The notes below the pieces were generated by a model. That model saw nothing but the letters and a program-made list of their open reading frames with translations, had not been told where the DNA came from and did not search any database. This document shows, in pieces, positions 57,769 to 64,000 of a DNA stretch of 64,000 bases (position 1 is its first letter; each line of letters starts with the position of its first letter). This DNA comes from Candidatus Berkiella aquae (GTDB lineage Bacteria; Pseudomonadota; Gammaproteobacteria; Berkiellales; Berkiellaceae): positions 1,364,001 to 1,428,000 of the forward strand of contig NZ_LKAJ02000001.1 in the NCBI RefSeq assembly GCF_001431295.2. Direction: 5' to 3'. The position numbers were made by a program, and so were the translations under genes.

Positions 57769-60700
57769 ATGCCAACAAATAACAGTTTTTATCAAAACAA
57801 TAAGAATGCCATTAAATTTTCATTACTTTCTGCGGCATTATCGAGCTCCATTATTGCTTTGGGTACTTCTTTAGCCTTATTTCCTGCTTTAGCGGTAATT
57901 AGTGCTGCAACCACCATTACTTTTATTGCAGTTACTTTAACAAACTATATGATTAGTTTAGCTACACATATTAAGAATGTGGCTGCCGGTTTAGAAAAAA
58001 CCATTGAAAATGTGAATGAAAGGGTTATTGAAAGCAAAGCGACGCTTGAGGAAGTGAACAGTGTCGTTAAAAATGCGAAAACAACGGTTAAAACCGTTAA
58101 TAGTGAAATAAAGCCATTAACAAAGCAGTTGAATAAGACAATCAGAGCGGCTGAAAAAGCGATTGATAAAACCAAAGAAAAAATTGATGAGATCAGTAAT
58201 CAAGCAGCAGCTACCCTACAAAATATAGATGAAACGCATATTCCTGCAGTGATGACGCAGGTTGAAGCAGTGGTAGAACATGCGAATGAAACCATTGGTG
58301 CAGCAACGGCAACGTTACAACAGATCAATGAAACGCATATTCCTGCGGTGATGGCGCATGTTGATACAGTGGTAGAACGCACGAATGGAACCATTGGTGC
58401 AGCAACGACAACGTTACAACAGATTAATGGAACGCATATTCCTGCGGTGTTGGGTCAAGTTGATGCGGTAGTCAAATCTTCAACAGCGACTATCGAGCAA
58501 GCAACAGCTACGTTAAAGCAAGTAAATGAAACGCATATTCCTGCGGTGTTGGCGCAGGTTGGAACTGTGGTCGAACATGCAAATGAAACCATTGGCACAG
58601 TCACTGAAACATTAAAGCAAGTGAATGAAACGCATATTCCTGCAGTGATGGGCCAAGTCGATGCGGTGGTAAAATCCTCAACAGCCACTATTGAGCAAGC
58701 GACAGCTACATTAAAGCAAGTGAATGAAACGCATATTCCTGCAGTGATGGGTCAAGTGGATGCGGTAGTCAAATCTACCACAGCAACGATTGCTTCAGGA
58801 CAAAAAGCAATTGATGAAATCAGTGGCCAAGCGGCAAGCACTTTGAAAAATGTGAATGAAACGCATATTCCTGCGGTAATGGGTCAAGTCGATGCGGTAG
58901 TCAAATCTTCAACAGCGACCATTGAGCAAGCGACAGCTACGTTAAAGCAAGTGAATGAAACGCATATTCCTGCAGTAATAGGCCAAGTAGATGCATTGGT
59001 GAAATCCGCCACAGCAACGATTGCTTCAGGACAAAAAGCAATTGATGAAATCAGTGGCCAAGCGGCAAGCACTTTGAAAAATGTGAATGAAACGCATATT
59101 CCTGCAGTGATGGGCCAAGTCGATGCGGTAGTCAAATCTTCAACAGCGACCATTGAGCAAGCGACAGCTACGTTAAAGCAAGTGAATGAAACGCATATTC
59201 CTGCAGTGATGGGTCAAGTGGATGCGGTAGTCAAATCTACCACAGCAACGATTGCTTCAGGACAAAAAGCAATTGATGAAATCAGTGGCCAAGCGGCAAG
59301 CACTTTGAAAAATGTGAATGAAACGCATATTCCTGCGGTAATGGGTCAAGTCGATGCGGTAGTCAAATCTTCAACAGCGACCATTGAGCAAGCGACAGCT
59401 ACGTTAAAGCAAGTGAATGAAACGCATATTCCTGCAGTAATAGGCCAAGTAGATGCATTGGTGAAATCCACCACAGCAACCATTGCTTCAACCCAAAAAG
59501 CGATTGATGAAATCAGTGGTCAAGCGGCAAGCACTTTGAAAAATGTCAATGAAACGCATATTCCTGCGGTAATGGGTCAAGTCGAGGCGGTAGTCAAATC
59601 TACCACAGCAACGATTGCTTCAGGACAAAAAGCGATTGATGAGATCAGCGGCCAAGCGGCAAGCACCTTGAAGAATGTGAATGAAACACATATTCCTGCG
59701 GTAATGGGTCAAGTCGATGCGGTAGTCAAATCTTCAACAGCGACCATCGAGCAAGCGACAGCTACGTTAAAGCAAGTGAATGAAACGCATATTCCTGCGG
59801 TAATGGGTCAAGTCGATGCGGTAGTCAAATCTTCAACAGCGACCATTGAGCAAGCGACAGCTACGTTAAAGCAAGTGAATGAAACGCATATTCCTGCAGT
59901 AATAGGCCAAGTAGATGCATTGGTGAAATCCACCACAGCAACCATTGCTTCAACCCAAAAAGCGATTGATGAAATCAGTGGTCAAGCGGCAAGCACTTTG
60001 AAAAATGTCAATGAAACGCATATTCCTGCGGTAATGGGTCAAGTCGATGCGGTAGTCAAATCTACCACAGCAACGATTGCTTCAGGACAAAAAGCGATTG
60101 ATGAGATCAGCGGCCAAGCGGCAAGCACCTTGAAGAATGTGAATGAAACACATATTCCTGCGGTAATGGGCCAAGTGGACGCGGTAGTCAAATCTACCAC
60201 GGCAACGATTGCTTCAGGACAAAAAGCGATTGACGAAATCAGTGGCCAAACGGCAGCCACATTGAAGAATGTGAATGAAACGCATATTCCTGCGGTAATG
60301 GGCCAAGTCGATGCGGTAGTCAAATCTTCAACAGCGACCATCGAGCAAGCGACAGCTACGTTAAAGCAAGTGAATGAAACGCATATTCCTGCGGTAATGG
60401 GTCAAGTCGATGCGGTAGTCAAATCTACCACAGCAACGATTGCGTCAGGACAAAAAGCGATTGATGAGATCAGCGGCCAAACGGCAGCCACCTTGAAAAG
60501 TATGAATGAAACGCATATTCCTGCAGTGATGGGTCAAGTCGATGCGGTAGTCAAATCTACCACAGCAACGATTGCTTCAGGACAAAAAGCGATTGATGAA
60601 ATCAGCGGTCAAGCGGCAAGCACTTTGAAAAATGTCAATGAAACGCATATTCCTGCGGTAATGGGCCAAGTGGACGCGGTAGTCAAATCTACCACGGCAA

Positions 60701-61302
60701 CGATTGCTTCAGGACAAAAAGCGATTGACGAAATCAGTGGCCAAACGGCAGCCACATTGAAGAATGTGAATGAAACGCATATTCCTGCGGTAATGGGCCA
60801 AGTCGATGCGGTAGTCAAATCTTCAACAGCGACCATCGAGCAAGCGACAGCTACGTTAAAGCAAGTGAATGAAACAACTTTGCCGGAATTAACGCAAAAG
60901 CTCAATGCTATTTTAGATAGCACGAGAAGTACCGTAGATGATTTAACCCCACAGATCCAAGGTACTTTAGCGCGGGTTGATGCTGCAGTTGATAACGTCA
61001 ATGAAGGTATGGGTGTCGTCAGCACGTATGCAACGCCAGTGACATTAACCGCTCAATTAATGAGAGGGACCAAAAATAAAACAGTCAATGCTGCTGTTGG
61101 TATTAAAGATACCGTGGTATCGATGGGAAGTGGACTTGGTAATGGGCTGAGTACTCTCAAGAGTTATGTATGGAGTTCTACACCCGCTGAACAAGAAGAA
61201 GATTCAGTTGAGAATGAAGAAGTGAATCAGTTAGAGCAGGATGATGAAAGAGATCTTCAAGGTGGAAATTTAGATCGAACTCGACAACAGGTTACTTTAT
61301 AA
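57769..61302 (+). CDS. Membrane-anchored hendecad-repeat coiled-coil protein
   Basis: An 1177-residue protein. Residues about 17-65 hold two hydrophobic segments without a cleavable signal, so an inner-membrane (or host-membrane) hairpin is likely. Residues 66-153 are a degenerate coiled coil. Residues 154-1033 are 23 tandem units, each beginning (N/D)ETHIPAV or close to it; 12 units are 33 residues and 11 are 44 residues. A final degenerate unit starts NETTLPEL. The tail is Gln/Glu/Asp-rich and acidic. Unit lengths are exact multiples of 11, as expected of a hendecad coiled coil. GGGG lies just before the ATG. No family is recognised; a long rod or spacer is inferred. Confidence 0.85.
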   Translation: MPTNNSFYQNNKNAIKFSLLSAALSSSIIALGTSLALFPALAVISAATTITFIAVTLTNYMISLATHIKNVAAGLEKTIENVNERVIESKATLEEVNSVVKNAKTTVKTVNSEIKPLTKQLNKTIRAAEKAIDKTKEKIDEISNQAAATLQNIDETHIPAVMTQVEAVVEHANETIGAATATLQQINETHIPAVMAHVDTVVERTNGTIGAATTTLQQINGTHIPAVLGQVDAVVKSSTATIEQATATLKQVNETHIPAVLAQVGTVVEHANETIGTVTETLKQVNETHIPAVMGQVDAVVKSSTATIEQATATLKQVNETHIPAVMGQVDAVVKSTTATIASGQKAIDEISGQAASTLKNVNETHIPAVMGQVDAVVKSSTATIEQATATLKQVNETHIPAVIGQVDALVKSATATIASGQKAIDEISGQAASTLKNVNETHIPAVMGQVDAVVKSSTATIEQATATLKQVNETHIPAVMGQVDAVVKSTTATIASGQKAIDEISGQAASTLKNVNETHIPAVMGQVDAVVKSSTATIEQATATLKQVNETHIPAVIGQVDALVKSTTATIASTQKAIDEISGQAASTLKNVNETHIPAVMGQVEAVVKSTTATIASGQKAIDEISGQAASTLKNVNETHIPAVMGQVDAVVKSSTATIEQATATLKQVNETHIPAVMGQVDAVVKSSTATIEQATATLKQVNETHIPAVIGQVDALVKSTTATIASTQKAIDEISGQAASTLKNVNETHIPAVMGQVDAVVKSTTATIASGQKAIDEISGQAASTLKNVNETHIPAVMGQVDAVVKSTTATIASGQKAIDEISGQTAATLKNVNETHIPAVMGQVDAVVKSSTATIEQATATLKQVNETHIPAVMGQVDAVVKSTTATIASGQKAIDEISGQTAATLKSMNETHIPAVMGQVDAVVKSTTATIASGQKAIDEISGQAASTLKNVNETHIPAVMGQVDAVVKSTTATIASGQKAIDEISGQTAATLKNVNETHIPAVMGQVDAVVKSSTATIEQATATLKQVNETTLPELTQKLNAILDSTRSTVDDLTPQIQGTLARVDAAVDNVNEGMGVVSTYATPVTLTAQLMRGTKNKTVNAAVGIKDTVVSMGSGLGNGLSTLKSYVWSSTPAEQEEDSVENEEVNQLEQDDERDLQGGNLDRTRQQVTL
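58228..60867 (+). repeat. Tandem array of 23 units of 99 or 132 bp
   Basis: In-frame units of 99 bp (S) and 132 bp (L) in the order SSSSSLSLSLSLLSSLLLSLLLS, totalling 2640 bp. Units 1-4 diverge; units 5-23 are nearly identical at the DNA level, including synonymous positions, showing recent expansion or gene conversion. Confidence 0.95.
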
Positions 61303-61357
61303 AGCAGTTCATAAGATACACTCTCTGCCCCAGTGAATACTGGGGCAAGCAGAGCTG

Positions 61358-61729
61358 TTATTGGATGATAATACAAGCAGCAACATTTCTTTCTTCGGCG
61401 GCGAGTACGGTATAAGTAAAGCAGGCTCGTCGACTATCCATAAATTCAATACCAATCCCTTTTTGCCATAGCTCTTGAAGCAAATCATCACTTGGGATCG
61501 CAGATATTTCGCCTGTGCCAAGTAACAAAATATCGGGCTTATTATCATAAAGCGATTCAAAATGCCGGGTGGTTAAATCTGCAAATTGGTTAGGTTCCCA
61601 AGGAACGATGAGCTGATGAGGACGAATAATGACACTTTGCTCATAGCATGCTTCATTGATCCAAATTTTGCCGGGTTCGTAGCGTTTGATTTGGTAGGTG
61701 GCGGTGGTTTCGTCTTGCTGGATATGCAT
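61358..61729 (-). CDS. Mth938-like domain-containing protein
   Basis: A 123-residue protein of the Mth938/NDUFAF3-like fold family, found widely in proteobacteria; a eukaryotic relative helps assemble complex I. Typical are KIWINEACYEQSVIIRP, DILLLGTGE and GIGIEFMDSRRACFTYTVLAAEERNVAA. The biochemical role is unknown. It is convergent with the repeat protein gene, 55 bp apart. Confidence 0.88.
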   Translation of the reverse strand: MHIQQDETTATYQIKRYEPGKIWINEACYEQSVIIRPHQLIVPWEPNQFADLTTRHFESLYDNKPDILLLGTGEISAIPSDDLLQELWQKGIGIEFMDSRRACFTYTVLAAEERNVAACIIIQ

Positions 61730-61756
61730 TTATATTCTTCTCATTTGATTAATGAT

Positions 61757-61988
61757 AAAAATCCCCCGCTCGTCCACCTACGGTGACGAGCCGCCCCCTT
61801 TTATTCAAAGGGGGCAATGATTCTGGCTCCAATTAGGTGTTTATCGTGATGATTTTCATTCTCTAAATATGTATATATTCTTTTCATTGCTTTTACCTCA
61901 GGAATATAGGCATATTCGATGAGCGAAGCGAATCAATCGCCCCCTTTGGACAAAAGGGGGCCGCAAGCGAAGCTGCGGGGGATTTCTT
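61757..61988. repeat. MITE-like element: two inverted copies of a GCCCCCTTT-hairpin repeat
   Basis: Left copy 61757-61827 runs AAAATCCCCCGC...GCCCCCTTTT-attc-AAAGGGGGC...GATTC. The right copy 61930-61988 is its inverse: GAATCA..GCCCCCTTT-ggac-AAAAGGGGGC...GCGGGGGATTT. About 100 bp lies between them. Each copy contains its own hairpin. No gene is seen inside; this accounts for much of the gap between the Mth938 gene and the RpfE-like gene. Confidence 0.7.
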
Positions 61989-62055
61989 CAAACTATAATC
62001 TTTTGCTTGAATCTTAGCAGAACTCCCTTACAATCGATATACTCTTTCCATTTTG

Positions 62056-62146
62056 CTTTTAGGCGTTGTTGCCTACGCTCATCTCGCAAAAGTCATGTAT
62101 TTTTTATACACTCCTTTTGTTCAAGAGCTCGGCGCCTAGCCTAAAA
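62056..62146. repeat. Dispersed palindromic repeat, copy 2
   Basis: TTTTAGGC and GCCTAAAA form the outer arms, with TCATGTA...TATACA near the centre and GCTCGGCGCCTAG near the right end. It aligns with the repeat at 44020-44113. It lies directly before the RpfE-like gene. Confidence 0.6.
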
Positions 62147-62193
62147 TCAAACTGGTTCGAGTAGTTGTCATAAAAAGCCATTAAGCAAACTAA

Positions 62194-63078
62194 ATGAATA
62201 AGTCTGTAACCCTGTATCTCCCCAATCTGCAAATGACTGACTTTGCAGCAAATGAGGGGCCTTTAGCGTTGATCTTGTCTAAAGCCAACAAGATTGACCG
62301 CGAATCGGTAGCACATCCTTATCAAAATTTTTTTCAAGGATTGGATGGCGCGGTGCCCGCTGCGGCATTGTTGGCTGACTATTTAGGCGAATCAAGAACG
62401 GCATCCTATTGCTTAGCTTCTCCCATTGAATGTCATGTTGACCAAAAAACAGCTTACTTTGTCCAAAGAGTGACTCAATTATCAGAAGCCGATGAAAACA
62501 CCTTACTTGAAAAACTCAATCATTTTTTAGCAGAAGATGGTATCGCTTTACGACGTGCAGATAAGGGAATATGGCTTTTTGCGCTGACACATCATACCGA
62601 TGTGCATTTTCATGATCCGGCGACGCTAGTTGGCAAAAGTTTGGCTTCTTATCTGCCAACGGGTAAAGATGCGGTTTATTGGCATCGTTTGTTAACAGAA
62701 TGCCAAATGTTATTGGTAGAATATGGCCTCAGTGTCTGGTTTTGGGGAAATGCGAATCCCACGAAATTGAAAACGGATTATGATGCACTTTATACCGACG
62801 ATCTGATTTTAAAAGCGCTAGCAAAAAGCGTGGGTATTATCGCCAAACCTTTACCAACAGCTTGGGAGCCCATGTTGTTGCAAAATACTAACGAACTCTT
62901 TATTGAACCACCCCATGATTTAATGGCACCACTTTTGTCAGCGTTACGTCAAGGCAAGATAAAATCGCTTAAATTAATCACAGAACAAAAAGAATATATG
63001 CTTAAAAGACGCCATCTTTATTATTTTTGGCGAAGCAAAAGGATTTCGAATGACAGCACTACCGTTAGCAAAAATTAA
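62194..63078 (+). CDS. RpfE-like protein upstream of recJ
   Basis: A 294-residue soluble protein. It resembles the RpfE-type proteins encoded beside recJ in Xanthomonas and relatives, some annotated as phosphoglycerate-mutase-like; I cannot identify catalytic residues. Segments that look conserved are YQNFFQGLDGAVPAAALLADYLG, a Trp-rich LSVWFWGNANP and WEPMLLQNTNELFIEPP. It overlaps the recJ-like gene by 29 bp, so the two are probably co-translated. Confidence 0.55.
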   Translation: MNKSVTLYLPNLQMTDFAANEGPLALILSKANKIDRESVAHPYQNFFQGLDGAVPAAALLADYLGESRTASYCLASPIECHVDQKTAYFVQRVTQLSEADENTLLEKLNHFLAEDGIALRRADKGIWLFALTHHTDVHFHDPATLVGKSLASYLPTGKDAVYWHRLLTECQMLLVEYGLSVWFWGNANPTKLKTDYDALYTDDLILKALAKSVGIIAKPLPTAWEPMLLQNTNELFIEPPHDLMAPLLSALRQGKIKSLKLITEQKEYMLKRRHLYYFWRSKRISNDSTTVSKN

Positions 63079-64000
63079 ACGAAGAACCATTAATGCTGAG
63101 CGCGAAGCCGCAGCAAAAGCAGAAGGGCTTGATCCGCTATTGGCACGAATCGTTGCCTCAAGACCGACACTATTAGAAGAATCTGTTTTAACGATGCTCG
63201 CGCCCAAATTAAAGGCCCTGGATTCTCCGCATAATTTACCTGATATTGAGCGAGCGGTTGCTAGGATCTGTGATGCATTAGCAGCTGGCGAAGTGATAGG
63301 TATTGAAACCGATCATGACTGTGACGGGCAAACAAGTCATGCGGTGCTTTATTGTGCTTTGGTCGATATTTTAGGTCATCCGGCAGAAAAAGTTCGCTCC
63401 TACATTGGGCACCGCTTAAAAGAGGGTTATGGTTTATCAGAAGCGGTTGCGGCGCGGATTTTGGCAGATTCGCCTCGTCCTACCTTAATTATTACAGCTG
63501 ATAATGGCTCTTCTGATGAAGCACAAATTGCGTTATTAAAGCGCCACGAGATTGATGTGATTGTGACCGATCATCATGAGATCCCCGTCGATGGGATCCC
63601 ACAAAGTGCTTATGCGGTGGTTAGTCCTACCCGTACAGATAGCCAATATCCTGATAGGCTCATCGCAGGTTGCATGGTAGCCTGGTTATTAATGGCAGCA
63701 GTGCGTTCGCATATTGTGCAAAATACTGCAAAAATATTACCCAGTTTAGCCGAATGTTTAGATTTTGTTGCTGTCGGGACGATTGCGGATTGTGTGAGTA
63801 TTGCTCGCAGTAAAAATAATCGTGCCATTGTTTCTTATGGGATGAAACTGATTCAACAAGGCGTGCGTCCCTGCTGGCGTGCTTTAATCCCTATTATGTC
63901 ATCACCCCTTTCTTCTGAGGATCTCGGATTTAAAATTGGTCCGCTACTCAATAGTGATGGCCGTTTAGCTTGTGCTTTTGGCTCAGTGAGCTTTTTACTG
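63050..64000 (+). CDS. recJ: RecJ-like DHH family exonuclease/phosphoesterase, 3' end outside window
   Basis: The frame runs open from ATG 63050 (AAGGA 6 bp upstream) past the window end, 317 codons. RecJ removes nucleotides 5' to 3' from single-stranded DNA with Mn/Mg bound by the DHH domain. Visible motifs: TDHDCDGQTSHAV (motif I, DxDxDG), TADNGSS (motif II), VTDHHE (motif III) and VGTIADCVS (motif IV). The segment AGCMVAWLLMAA replaces the usual AGVGVAFYL, so it may be a divergent RecJ branch or paralog. Confidence 0.85.
   Translation, partial: MTALPLAKIKRRTINAEREAAAKAEGLDPLLARIVASRPTLLEESVLTMLAPKLKALDSPHNLPDIERAVARICDALAAGEVIGIETDHDCDGQTSHAVLYCALVDILGHPAEKVRSYIGHRLKEGYGLSEAVAARILADSPRPTLIITADNGSSDEAQIALLKRHEIDVIVTDHHEIPVDGIPQSAYAVVSPTRTDSQYPDRLIAGCMVAWLLMAAVRSHIVQNTAKILPSLAECLDFVAVGTIADCVSIARSKNNRAIVSYGMKLIQQGVRPCWRALIPIMSSPLSSEDLGFKIGPLLNSDGRLACAFGSVSFLL

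Noticed and set aside
58228-60867. Regular repeat array considered as a CRISPR locus
   Set aside because: Units are contiguous, 99/132 bp, in-frame coding and without unique spacers; no cas genes are near.
58455-61025. Several antisense open frames inside the hendecad-repeat gene
   Set aside because: They are mirror readings of the repeated coding units and have no independent start signals.

Overview
The window looks like chromosomal DNA of a low-GC, host-associated gammaproteobacterium. The housekeeping order is gammaproteobacterial (yajC-secD-secF; suhB/trmJ/iscRSUA-hscBA-fdx-iscX; ndk-rlmN-pilW ... hisS-yfgM-bamB-der; guaB-guaA). Between these blocks sit genes typical of amoeba-associated Legionellales: two eukaryotic-like protein kinases, a complete mitochondrial-carrier-like protein, a putative F-box protein, a protein starting with a bipartite nuclear-localisation-like motif, and several very large helical proteins without recognisable domains. 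A Coxiella/Legionella/Berkiella-type intracellular bacterium is the most economical reading. The genus is inference; there is no rRNA in the window.

Layout. 1-4.7 kb: 3' part of a giant unknown gene. 4.7-9.1 kb: tRNA-Leu(CAA), repeats, then yajC-secD-secF followed by a secreted class-I glutamine-amidotransferase-like protein. 9.1-18.4 kb: accessory region with a Nudix-HAD fusion, pirin, a REP-associated (Y1/HUH) transposase, an 1152-residue protein carrying a poly(A)-polymerase/CCA-like nucleotidyltransferase domain, a kinase-like protein and a decayed duplicate fragment of the nucleotidyltransferase gene. 18.4-29.3 kb: suhB, trmJ, an NLS-motif acidic repeat protein, the complete isc operon with one extra small gene, ndk, rlmN and pilW. 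29.3-32.9 kb: an accessory block (small acidic protein, F-box-like protein, mitochondrial carrier homolog, small unknown protein, 17-kDa-antigen-like lipoprotein) lying where many gammaproteobacteria carry rodZ-ispG. 32.9-50.2 kb: hisS-yfgM-bamB-der, a second kinase, xseA, guaB-guaA, tadA, purL, malic enzyme. 50.2-61.3 kb: two tandem cytochrome b561 genes, a 1584-residue unknown protein, a 353-residue helical protein and a membrane-anchored 1177-residue protein with 23 tandem repeats. 61.3-64 kb: Mth938-domain protein, MITE-like and palindromic repeats, an RpfE-like gene and the 5' part of a recJ-like gene.

How it fits together. The core operons cover protein export, Fe-S assembly, outer-membrane biogenesis (BamB/YfgM) and purine synthesis (GuaA, GuaB, PurL). 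The Fe-S operon has a near-consensus IscR type-1 site overlapping its predicted promoter. The accessory genes are inserted singly or in blocks between conserved neighbours. Many look like candidate host-directed effectors, but no secretion system lies in the window, so that role is inferred.

A short GGACAnCC / GGnTGTCC motif recurs in many intergenic spaces, often as an inverted pair forming a terminator-like hairpin. It flanks the Y1-type transposase and is the best candidate for that protein's cognate repeat family.
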